Assembly: GCA_023391895.1 (NCBI GenBank)
Contig: JAEWAC010000183.1
Span: 1 to 38,208, forward strand
Origin: Bacteroidota bacterium
GTDB lineage: Bacteria; Bacteroidota; Bacteroidia; Chitinophagales; Chitinophagaceae
DNA: 38,208 nucleotides
Direction: 5' to 3'
Part shown: piece after piece, positions 31,347 through 38,208 of the stretch
Layout: the number at the start of each line of letters is the position of its first letter
How positions within the stretch are numbered: the first letter of the stretch is position 1
The notes under the pieces: model-generated
What the model was told of the DNA's origin: nothing
What the model saw: the letters and a program-made list of their open reading frames with translations, nothing else
Database searches by the model: none
Made by a program: the position numbers and the translations under genes

Positions 31347-32213
31347 ATGGCAACAACTGCTGTTGAAACTAAATGGTGGGCTGGAGGTAGAAGTCCATTC
31401 AACGTGGAATATGGAAAGGTGATGATGTGGTATTTCCTGCTGAGTGATGCTTTTACCTTTGGTGGCTTTCTGATCTCTTACGGTACCATTCGTTTTTCCC
31501 AAAATTACTGGCCTTCTCCCAACGAAGTGTTCAATGCATTTCCAGGTGCGGGTCACGCTAACCTGCCGTTGGCTTTTGTAAGTTTGATGACCTTTATTTT
31601 GATCATGAGTTCTGTAACCATGGTATTAGCCGTGCATGCCGGGCACCATGGCGATAGGAAAGGTGTTTTAAAATGGCTGGGTTGGACGATTATTGGAGGT
31701 ACTGCATTTTTGGCCTGCCAGGCATGGGAGTGGACCCACTTGATTATGGGTGAGAATGTGGTATTGTCGAATGGTGCTCTGGATGTAATTGGAACTACGA
31801 TCAAGACCAATGCTTATGGTCCTGACGTACACGGACCGGTCATTGCCGAAGCCCTGGCCAAAACACCGCACGAAAACCTGGTGAAGCTGGTCGCCATGCA
31901 CAACCATGAAATTCCGCACCAACAACTGGCAGCTATGTCCGAAGAGCAACTGAGGGGTATGGTGAATACGGCTGACCTGGTGGTAAGGGAGCATGGTCCA
32001 AGGTTGTTTGGCGGTTTCTTTTTTGGTATTACGGGTTTCCATGGCTTTCACGTATTTTCGGGATTGATCATCAATATTGTAATGTACTTTATGGCTAAAA
32101 ATGGTGTTTTTGAAAGAAGAGGTCATTACCTGATGATTGAAAAAGCAGGCTTGTACTGGCACTTTGTGGATCTGGTATGGGTATTTGTATTCTTGTGTTT
32201 TTATCTACTTTAA
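31347..32213 (+). CDS. coxC: Cytochrome c oxidase subunit III, second copy
   Basis: 288 residues. The N-terminal helices include 'KVMMWYFLLSDAFTFGGFLI' and 'LPLAFVSLMTFILIMSSVTM'. 'CQAWEWTHLI' and 'GITGFHGFHVFSGLIINIVM' are the family's central motifs, and the C-terminus is 'GLYWHFVDLVWVFVFLCFYL'. Between the WEWTHLI and TGFHG motifs there is a hydrophilic insert of roughly 85 residues (~135-220), rich in histidine ('HGPV', 'HNHEIPHQQ'), not present in short subunit III proteins. The role is as in the first copy; the two probably sit together in one enzyme or in alternative forms. Confidence 0.92.
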   Translation: MATTAVETKWWAGGRSPFNVEYGKVMMWYFLLSDAFTFGGFLISYGTIRFSQNYWPSPNEVFNAFPGAGHANLPLAFVSLMTFILIMSSVTMVLAVHAGHHGDRKGVLKWLGWTIIGGTAFLACQAWEWTHLIMGENVVLSNGALDVIGTTIKTNAYGPDVHGPVIAEALAKTPHENLVKLVAMHNHEIPHQQLAAMSEEQLRGMVNTADLVVREHGPRLFGGFFFGITGFHGFHVFSGLIINIVMYFMAKNGVFERRGHYLMIEKAGLYWHFVDLVWVFVFLCFYLL

Positions 32214-32235
32214 TTAATTCGTAAAAGAAATAGAA

Positions 32236-32664
32236 ATGGAGCAGCATTCACAACATCCGGAAATTACGTTTCACCATAAGCCAAAAGAAGGAACCAAGCA
32301 TATATGGCGTATCTTTTGGGTGCTCTTGGTCTTGACAATTATTGAGCTGGCATTAGGTTATGTGGTACACGAAATGGATATTCCTTCCTGGCTGGCGATA
32401 TTCATGTCCGGATCGATCATTATTTTAACCATTGCAAAAGCTTATTATATTGTCAGCTACTTTATGCACCTGGGCGAAGAAATAAGGAATTTCATTATGA
32501 CCATTATTTTACCGCTTTTCTTGTTCATATGGTTTATTGCCGCTTTTCTTTGGGATGGCAGTTCCTACCGTGCTAAAAGAAACCAGTACGATACGCATTT
32601 CAGGGAAACAACATTAGAAAGAGATTTGCGTTCTGCAGATACTACTGCCGAACCTTTGGATTAA
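32236..32664 (+). CDS. coxD: Cytochrome c oxidase subunit IV (COX4_pro type)
   Basis: 142 residues with three helices: 'IWRIFWVLLVLTIIELALGY', 'SWLAIFMSGSIIILTIAKAY' and 'IMTIILPLFLFIWFIAAFLW', separated by 'YYIVSYFMHLGEEIRN'. This matches the prokaryotic subunit IV family, a small accessory subunit. The tail is polar. It is 22 bp after the second subunit III gene and followed by a terminator, so it ends the structural-gene part of the operon. Confidence 0.9.
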   Translation: MEQHSQHPEITFHHKPKEGTKHIWRIFWVLLVLTIIELALGYVVHEMDIPSWLAIFMSGSIIILTIAKAYYIVSYFMHLGEEIRNFIMTIILPLFLFIWFIAAFLWDGSSYRAKRNQYDTHFRETTLERDLRSADTTAEPLD

Positions 32665-32693
32665 ATCAGAATTGTTAAATACCTATAACAAGA

Positions 32694-32728
32694 GCCACTG
32701 TCTGCATAAATTTGCGGCAGTGGTTTTT
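32694..32728 (+). terminator. Terminator after coxD
   Basis: GCCACTG (32694-32700) pairs with CAGTGGT (32718-32724, closing G-T wobble) and is followed by a T-run (32724-32728) and further T-rich sequence. It separates the oxidase structural genes from the SCO/CtaM assembly genes. Confidence 0.75.
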
Positions 32729-32742
32729 AATTTTTATATGCT

Positions 32743-33543
32743 GTGAATAAAACTGCCCTTTTTGGAATCTTCATTGCTTTACTCTTACCCATCATTGGAT
32801 ACTTTGGTTTAAGAAGCGCCGGCAGCAAAGCCGTTGTAATGCCCCGCCATTATATTTTCGATTCTACCATTTCCAAAACCGTTGATGGCAAGCAGGTGAT
32901 TGATACAGTCTGGCATCGCTTGCCGGATTTTTCTTTAACCAACCAGCTGGGTGAACAGGTAGGCTGGCACGACATGGAAGGAAAAGTAGTGGTGGCCAAT
33001 TTCTTTTTTACCCATTGCCCCACCATTTGCCCCCGCATGACCCTAAACATGAAGCATATGCAGGATGGCATTAGCTCCGGGCAAAGAGCGGGCGGCCACC
33101 AGGCAGAATTTGTGCAGTTTCTTTCTTTTAGTGTGGATCCGGAAAGGGACAGTGTGCCGGCCTTAAAAAAGTGGGCTGATCGCTTTCAGGTTGATCCAAA
33201 CAACTGGTGGCTGCTGACCGGCCCCAAAAAGGAAATTTATGACCTTTCCATCAACGATATGAAGTTGGGGTTGGTAGACGGCAAGGGTATCGATACCAAC
33301 TTTTTCCATACCGACTTTATGGTGCTGATTGATAAGAACAGAAACATTCGCGGCTATTACCATGGACTGGATTCAACCGATATTTCCCGCTTGTCCAATG
33401 ATATTGTTTTGCTTCGGTTGGAAAAAGACCCGCACCGCAAAAAGTTTTACGAAGGCAACCTGGAGTTGCTGGCGATAACCTTTTTAATTGCCATTATCGG
33501 GTTGGGTGTTTTAATTTATTTTTTGAAAAGAGAAAGGAGTTAA
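32743..33543 (+). CDS. SCO1/SenC-family copper chaperone
   Basis: 266 residues, membrane-anchored at both ends (helix at ~4-22 and a C-terminal 'ITFLIAIIGLGVLIYFLKRE'). The thioredoxin-like domain carries the copper ligands C92 and C96 in CPTIC and H189 in FFHTDF. Its usual job is loading or reducing the CuA site, here of CoxB. The start appears to be GTG at 32743 (VNKTALFGIF); the ATG five bases earlier is out of frame and stops at once. Its stop is one base before the next gene's ATG. Confidence 0.92.
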   Translation: MNKTALFGIFIALLLPIIGYFGLRSAGSKAVVMPRHYIFDSTISKTVDGKQVIDTVWHRLPDFSLTNQLGEQVGWHDMEGKVVVANFFFTHCPTICPRMTLNMKHMQDGISSGQRAGGHQAEFVQFLSFSVDPERDSVPALKKWADRFQVDPNNWWLLTGPKKEIYDLSINDMKLGLVDGKGIDTNFFHTDFMVLIDKNRNIRGYYHGLDSTDISRLSNDIVLLRLEKDPHRKKFYEGNLELLAITFLIAIIGLGVLIYFLKRERS

Positions 33544-33544
33544 C

Positions 33545-34084
33545 ATGGCGCTTACAATTTCTAAGAACGATAAACTAGCAAGGACCCTCATTTTTATTGT
33601 TTCGTTTGTGGTATTTGCAGCAATTGTTTTGTTGGGCCGGGTAAAGCTGGATGTGGAGCTGGGTTTTGATCACCGCATTTTTGCCAAAGCCAATGCTGTG
33701 ATCAACTCTTTGGTAGCGGTACTGCTGGTAGCTGGCCTGATAACGGCTAAATCGGGCCGGTATGATACCCATAAAAAGATCATGCTTTCGGCTATGGCTT
33801 TGTCGCTGCTGTTTTTGGTCAGCTATGTTTGTCACCACTTGTTTGCCGGCGAAACCAAATTTGGCGGTGAAGGCACCATCCGGTATATCTATTATTTTAT
33901 TTTAATTACCCATATCATTTTAGCCGCCATTATTCTTCCGTTTATTTTGTTTACGGCTTACCGGGCTCTGATCAGTGAAAATGAGCGGCACCGTAAGCTG
34001 GCTAAAATTACCTGGCCCATCTGGTTTTATGTAGCCGTAACCGGCCCGGTGGTGTACCTGCTCATCAGCCCTTATTATTCTTAA
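33545..34084 (+). CDS. DUF420 / CtaM-type oxidase assembly protein
   Basis: 179 residues with five helices, from 'LIFIVSFVVFAAIVLLGRVK' to 'IWFYVAVTGPVVYLLISPYY'. The conserved histidines of DUF420 are in 'VCHHLFAGE' and 'THIILAAIILPF'. CtaM of Bacillus is needed for the caa3 oxidase, so a role in CuB or heme insertion for CoxA is likely here. It starts one base after the SCO gene and is clearly cotranscribed with it. Confidence 0.9.
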   Translation: MALTISKNDKLARTLIFIVSFVVFAAIVLLGRVKLDVELGFDHRIFAKANAVINSLVAVLLVAGLITAKSGRYDTHKKIMLSAMALSLLFLVSYVCHHLFAGETKFGGEGTIRYIYYFILITHIILAAIILPFILFTAYRALISENERHRKLAKITWPIWFYVAVTGPVVYLLISPYYS

Positions 34085-34096
34085 AAAAGCCCATAT

Positions 34097-34387
34097 ATGC
34101 CTGCCTACGTTATTGTGGAAATAGCAGTTGAAGATGCTGCCGCCTATGAGGAGTATAAAAAGTTGACGCCTGCTTCTATTGCAGCATATGGCGGCCGCTT
34201 TGTAGTAAGGGGCGGCGCCACCGAAATACTCGAAGGCGACTGGCAGCCGCAGCGCATGGTCGTACTGGAGTTTAAAGATGTGGCAACGGCCAAACAATGG
34301 TGGGCTTCTGAAGCCTATGCTGCCGCCAAAAGCATCCGCCAGCGTTCAGCCACCACCAAAATGCTGGTGGTGGAAGGATACAACTAG
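34097..34387 (+). CDS. DUF1330 family protein
   Basis: 96 residues, a single dimeric alpha/beta-barrel domain: 'MPAYVIVEIAVEDAAAYEEY', 'GGRFVVRGGATEILEGDW', 'RMVVLEFKDVATAKQWWASE'. This length and pattern match DUF1330 well. The function is unknown; relatives of the fold are oxygenases or isomerases. It is 12 bp after the CtaM gene and may be transcribed with it without being functionally linked. Confidence 0.88.
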   Translation: MPAYVIVEIAVEDAAAYEEYKKLTPASIAAYGGRFVVRGGATEILEGDWQPQRMVVLEFKDVATAKQWWASEAYAAAKSIRQRSATTKMLVVEGYN

Positions 34388-34527
34388 TAGGTCGCCCGCA
34401 ATTGTGTTTTAAAATATTAGGCATCAGGGCAGGGTGGCTGGGTTACAATGCTGTAAGCGAAGATGAAAGCAATACCTGCTAACCGCAATAACGATGGCCT
34501 TTTGTATCGTTCAGTAAGATAAAAGAA
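34388..34527. other. Gap between converging genes
   Basis: 140 bp with no gene and no strong hairpin noted. It separates the DUF1330 gene (+) from the end of the minus-strand pseudogene. Confidence 0.4.
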
Positions 34528-35552
34528 CTAATCTGACAGTTTAAAAACCCAAAGTTCAGCAGCTTTATCTAAATGGGCTGGTACAGCAACAAGCAGGCGG
34601 TTAAGATCAGGCAGGAAAAGAGCCGTTCTTGCATCCAGCCGGGTAGGCACTTTGGCAACAGCTTCATAATGTTTGGCACTGGTTTGTTCAAAAACATCAA
34701 GATTGCCGCTTCAACAACTTACATATACCTGCTGTTTAACTGGATTGTAAAAGATATCATCCGCATCTCCATCGCCGTCCAGTTCCTGTAACTGTTCTCC
34801 TGTCGGGGAGTCCATTACTAACAGCCGGGCTGGTTTTCTGCAGCCTACCAGCAGGCGATGCTGTGCAGTGTCCAATGCCATGGGATAGTTTTCACCTGTT
34901 ATCTTCCACCGGTTCATAACAACGGCACTTTCGGCATCAATTACTGCAATCTGGCGGGCGCCCGGTGTGTTTACAAAAAGCTTTCTTGCACCGGCATCCA
35001 GTTGAAAGGCTTCCGGGTGCGCCTGCAATGGAATTACGTTTAGTATTCGGTAATGTGTTGCATCCAGCACCGCAATGGCACCCTGGCCGTAGCCTACGTA
35101 AATTCTTTTTTCCAGCGGATCATAACGTACATTATCGGCGTCTGCTGCTAAGGAAACCGAGCCAACAGGCTGAAAGGAAGCAACGTTAATACAGTACAGC
35201 TTCCGTTACCACCATTCGTCACCAAGACCGTGTTGTTGTCCGGCAGGTAAACAATACCTTGAGGCTCTTTAAATCCCTTTAGGGAGCGAAGATGTTTGCT
35301 GTTTTTCAAATCAATGACTTCAACAGAATTATTGTTGCGGGCCGCTAAAAAAACGATCTGCTGCTTTGGGCTAATAGCCAAATGGTCGATGCGTCCTTTT
35401 ACACCCGGCAGCTGTATTACTTTTTCCAGTTGCGGAACATCCGCCTGATACGCAGTAGTACAGCTATGCGCCAGGGATTGCATGCCAAGCAGCGAGATGC
35501 TCAATAGTTTCAAGATATCATTTTCCCACACTGACCATTTTAAAAAAGCCAT
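34528..35552 (-). pseudogene. YVTN-type beta-propeller protein, broken
   Basis: The intact protein would be ~341 residues, with a lipoprotein-like N-terminus ('LKLLSISLLGMQSLAHSC') and repeated propeller blades: 'FLAARNNNSVEVIDLKN', 'RIYVGYGQGAIAVLDATHY', 'LFVNTPGARQIAVIDAESAV' and 'LLVGCRKPARLLVMDSPTG'. Two lesions are visible. Near 35186-35190 one base is missing: the frame moves from 'NGGNGSCTV' to 'NVASFQPVGSVSLAADADNV'. At 34711-34713 an in-frame TGA stands where 'YVSC-SGNLDVFEQ' expects Gly. Coherent coding continues to a TAG at 34528. The first codons overlap the upstream broken gene by 13 bases, so they formed an operon. Sequencing error is the alternative explanation. Confidence 0.8.
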
Positions 35553-36293
35553 TGAATGCCCCAGAAAGTATAAAGGATTTCTCGTCCCTGCTTGTCTGTC
35601 ATCAGAACTTGTGTTCCTATAGCAGTTAACAGAATTACCCGTTCCTTTATGGGATACCTTATGCCAAGGTTTACAAATGCATCTGTGGGACGTTTAACCG
35701 CCCACCCTTTTTGAAAATAAATTTCTGCCAGGCCCTGCAAGCCGTTCCGAAAAGCTGATGTCGATAAGGTTTCCATTGAGTAGGATGTCGGGCTCATCAT
35801 TGATAAGAATATATCCGATCTCTTCTCCGAGGGTAACTTTTCCGATGGTTTTTTGCAGCTATAGAGGAAACTTGTATTCGGCCACATCCACTTTATGCAG
35901 TACAAGGGATACCTGTGGATAAGCGGAGATGGAAAGAAAATGCTGGTCCTCGTCTGCAAACCTGAATTTAAGCCCCAATAGCAGGCTGCCCAGTTGGCCT
36001 TTAAGACTTTGAGCCTTTAAGTGGAAGAACTGGAAAGGAATTTCAAACTTTAGCTGGGTTCTGTTCTTCAATCCATAGTTCACGTCCAGTAAAGATAGGT
36101 TCCATTCATTATGATCCGTCTTCTGTAAGATAATAGAAGTAATGACCTCCCAGTTGTTGGCACCAGGGGTGGCCGGATCGTCTGTAAACATGGGCGGTCC
36201 GCCACCCTGTGCGTAAAGGCATTTGCAAAAACAGGCCAGGAGCAGCAATAGCAGGCTGCGTCTTGCTGTACATTTTATATAAGCTATAGCCAT
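35540..36293 (-). pseudogene. Secreted outer-membrane (beta-barrel-like) protein, broken
   Basis: The start is a signal peptide (RRSLLLLLLACFCKCLYAQ) followed by 'GGGPPMFTDDPATPGANNWE' and alternating strands ('WNLSLLDVNYGLKNRTQLKF', 'FLSISAYPQVSLVL'), the look of a small outer-membrane barrel of the 'transporter' type. An in-frame TAG at 35859-35861 interrupts 'EYKFPL-LQKTIGKVTLGEE'; beyond it the same frame stays coherent ('IGYILINDEPDILLNGN'). Near 35740-35760 one extra base shifts it into 'GLQGLAEIYFQKGWAVKRPT', which ends 'TFWGIQWLF'. Repaired, the protein would be ~250 residues. It is followed by the broken propeller gene. Confidence 0.78.
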
Positions 36294-36434
36294 GCGGTTG
36301 CACCAATAAGTGCTACGGAAGTTTTAGCTTACATAAAGTGTATGATTTATGCTGCCCCATAAAGTTAAATCATCCTTGATAGGATTTCAGGTTTTATATG
36401 AGTGTGGCTTAGCCTGTCAATGCTTTTCTTTAGT
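36294..36434. other. Gap upstream of the broken operon
   Basis: 141 bp between the sugar dehydrogenase stop and the first broken gene. I see neither a clear promoter nor a strong hairpin in it. Confidence 0.35.
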
Positions 36435-37871
36435 TTAATAACCTCCTTTGTGTTCTTTCTTTTCTGCCACCAGCTTGTATACCTTGCCCGTATTGCCGGA
36501 AGGTCCCAGCATCATAGATGTCAGCACATACATTTCTCCTCTTGAATCCTGTCCAAAGCCTTTGAGGTATTGGCCAAGGTCGTTGGGAAAGCTTTTCAGC
36601 GAAAGCTTTTCAAAAGACCATAGCCCTTTTGATCTTTCCTGGGTGGTGACATATACTTCACCGGCAGGCTCGTCTTCACTGTTTGAAAAATTGCCAAAGA
36701 TGTATCTGCTAAATAAGCCGGGTATCTCAAGGCCCCGGTAAACATAGCCTCCTACAACCACCACAAAATTGCCTCCTTTGGGATTATCATGGTTTTTCAT
36801 TTCCAAAACCGGGTCAACCAGCGGGTTGTCAAAAGTATCCACGTCTGGACAATTGGGGCGTTCTTCTAATTCATTTTCGGCATTAAAGCAGTGGGTGCCT
36901 TCTTTTACGTTCCAGCCGTAATTGCCACCTTTTTCCACCACGCTAACTTCTTCGTATAAGCTTTGGCCGGCATCGCCTACAAACAAGCGGTGGGAGCCGC
37001 TCATGTCAAACGAAAAACGATAGGGATTGCGGAAACCGTAGGCATAAATTTCATCGAGGCCGGACTTACCTACAAAGGGGTTGCCGGATGGAATGCCGTA
37101 ATTTTTACCTTCGCCGGTGCTGTTGACATCTATACGTAGAATATTGCCCAGCAGGTTGGCTTCAATGTCCTGCCCGTTGCCACCGGCATTTACAGGATAC
37201 CAGTCTTCCACATGGCCGGGGCCGATGTCGTTTTTATTACCGCCATCGCCTATGGAAATATATAGAAATCCATCCGGGCCAAAGGCAATGGTGCCACCAT
37301 TATGGTTACCCTGGGGATGGGGTTCCTCCAGGATGACTCTTTCAGACCCCAAATCGGCCATGTTCTCATCGGAAGCCGAAACTTTAAATTCAGAAATGCG
37401 GGTCAGGTTGTTCCAGGTTTTAGGAAGGCCGGTATTGCCGGTTTCTACAGTTGGGCCGCCGGGCGGTGGCGGTGCGGTATAAAACAGGTAGAACTTGCCA
37501 TTGTTCTTGTAATCGGGGTGAAAGGCCAGGCCCAGTAGTCCCCTTTCGTCATAACTGGGGTTTAGGCCAACCAATTTGCTGCTGACATCAATAAAGGGCG
37601 TTGATAGTCTGGTGCCGCTGGCATCAATGATCCAGATCTTTCCTACCTGGTCTACCACAAACAACCGGTGCATACCATCTGGGGCCTCTACCAGTGTGAT
37701 GGGGGAGGTGAGGTTATCCGTTATCAATTGTAAATCTGCGTTCTTGGGTATAGGCAGATCATTTTTTTTACAACCTGCCATTACAAAAACAATCAGCATA
37801 AAGGCTGCGGCATAAGATAAAAAGGCGGATGTAAGCCTTACTGTTTGGTTAGCATGCTTTTTAACTAGCAT
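36435..37871 (-). CDS. PQQ-dependent sugar dehydrogenase-type lipoprotein
   Basis: 478 residues with the start at 37871 (MLVKKHANQTVRLTSAFLSY); a lipoprotein signal ends VFVMAGC. The domain is the six-bladed glucose/sorbosone dehydrogenase propeller: 'RLFVVDQVGKIWIID', 'ERGLLGLAFHPDYKNNGKFY', 'HPQGNHNGGTIAFGPDGFLY', 'GDGGNKNDIGPGH', 'EIYAYGFRNPYRFSFD' and 'RLFVGDAGQSLYEEVSVV'. The histidine of GLAFHPDY and the HNGG segment sit where PQQ-binding/catalytic residues occur. It probably oxidises sugars in the periplasm, if PQQ is available; no PQQ synthesis genes are seen. Earlier in-frame codons MVPHGTYY are rejected because they precede the signal. Confidence 0.9.
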   Translation of the reverse strand: MLVKKHANQTVRLTSAFLSYAAAFMLIVFVMAGCKKNDLPIPKNADLQLITDNLTSPITLVEAPDGMHRLFVVDQVGKIWIIDASGTRLSTPFIDVSSKLVGLNPSYDERGLLGLAFHPDYKNNGKFYLFYTAPPPPGGPTVETGNTGLPKTWNNLTRISEFKVSASDENMADLGSERVILEEPHPQGNHNGGTIAFGPDGFLYISIGDGGNKNDIGPGHVEDWYPVNAGGNGQDIEANLLGNILRIDVNSTGEGKNYGIPSGNPFVGKSGLDEIYAYGFRNPYRFSFDMSGSHRLFVGDAGQSLYEEVSVVEKGGNYGWNVKEGTHCFNAENELEERPNCPDVDTFDNPLVDPVLEMKNHDNPKGGNFVVVVGGYVYRGLEIPGLFSRYIFGNFSNSEDEPAGEVYVTTQERSKGLWSFEKLSLKSFPNDLGQYLKGFGQDSRGEMYVLTSMMLGPSGNTGKVYKLVAEKKEHKGGY

Positions 37872-38208
37872 AATCAATAATTTAAGGTTTAGTGGGTAAT
37901 ATGTACCATGGGGCACCACCGGGAAGACTTACATAAGGAAGGAGTATAGGAGGAAACAGCTAAGTTTTAGCGCATAAGAAAAAACCATACTTCAGGTAAG
38001 AAGAAGCTACTTTGTCATCTCCGCACATTTTTAGGAAATGATCAATAGCATTTCCTGCAATATTTCCAGTTGTATATCGCAACTTAATATAAGATATGTA
38101 CGGTGAGACCTTATAAAAGGTTGCCATTAAAAGTAGAAAATCCGAGTTATGAAGCAGGATAATTATATATAAGATATTGATGATGCATATGGTAGAGTTA
38201 TCAAACGC
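37872..38208. other. Right-end stretch without a supported gene
   Basis: 337 bp, A/T-rich, holding the upstream region of the sugar dehydrogenase gene. A small hairpin ACCTT-ATAA-AAGGT lies near 38107. ATGATGCATATGGTAGAGTT at 38180 could begin a plus-strand gene continuing outside, but nine codons are too few to judge. No repeat words of the families above were noticed here. Confidence 0.4.

Noticed and set aside
34573..34791. 72-codon plus-strand frame
   Set aside because: Antisense to the broken propeller gene; the minus strand shows clear propeller blades.
38180..38208. Start of a plus-strand gene at the right edge
   Set aside because: Only nine codons are visible, with no motif, promoter or family resemblance.

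Overview
The window looks like chromosomal DNA of a Bacteroidota bacterium, most likely Chitinophagaceae or a close relative. The grounds are gene content and style: an alternative complex III (ACIII) plus cytochrome c oxidase operon in the order typical of the phylum, a fused E1 alpha/beta 2-oxoacid dehydrogenase, a paired M16 peptidase locus, futalosine-route menaquinone synthesis (MqnC), several lipoprotein signals, weak Shine-Dalgarno sequences and TAnnTTTG-type -7 boxes. No tRNA, rRNA, CRISPR array or transposase gene was seen.

Layout. Bases 1-3910 hold a partial CYTH/class IV adenylate cyclase start, an OmpA-type lipoprotein, an EamA transporter, a Gfo/Idh/MocA oxidoreductase and two small proteins. 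Bases 4029-9073 hold mqnC, a retropepsin-PDZ protein and a catalytic/non-catalytic M16 peptidase pair. Bases 9074-9514 are a repeat-packed gene-free stretch ending in a strong terminator. Bases 9515-13115 hold a small membrane protein, a PF04020 membrane protein, the fused E1 and a SnoaL-barrel fusion. Bases 13247-17396 (all minus) hold a conserved unknown, a CAP-domain protein, an M19 dipeptidase, a CarboxypepD_reg-like protein and purN, with a second repeat-rich stretch at 16403-16805.

The core is 17918-34084: actABCDEF, coxB, coxA, ctaB, two subunit III genes, coxD, a SCO copper chaperone and a DUF420/CtaM protein. These encode a menaquinol-to-oxygen branch: ACIII oxidises menaquinol, c-type hemes pass electrons to the CuA site of CoxB, and CoxA reduces oxygen. 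CtaB makes heme O, and SCO and CtaM act in oxidase maturation. MqnC at 4029 makes a precursor of the quinone that feeds this chain. A DUF1330 protein follows, then two adjacent broken genes (an outer-membrane protein and a YVTN beta-propeller) and a PQQ-type sugar dehydrogenase lipoprotein.

The most unusual layer is non-coding. Several families of short word-like repeats recur on both strands: a ~20-bp TATGGGTTTTTGAAAGA word, an ATCACAGATT...GCGCAGAT module, GTCAAC words, a GTCATGCCGAA hairpin and an AGC-word block. They cluster in gene-free DNA, but they also occur inside or at the edge of genes: in the linker of the fused E1, at the start of a small membrane protein gene, at the start codon of the CAP protein and just before actC. 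I found no convincing new enzymatic or defence system. The repeats and their intrusion into coding sequence are what most merits a second look.
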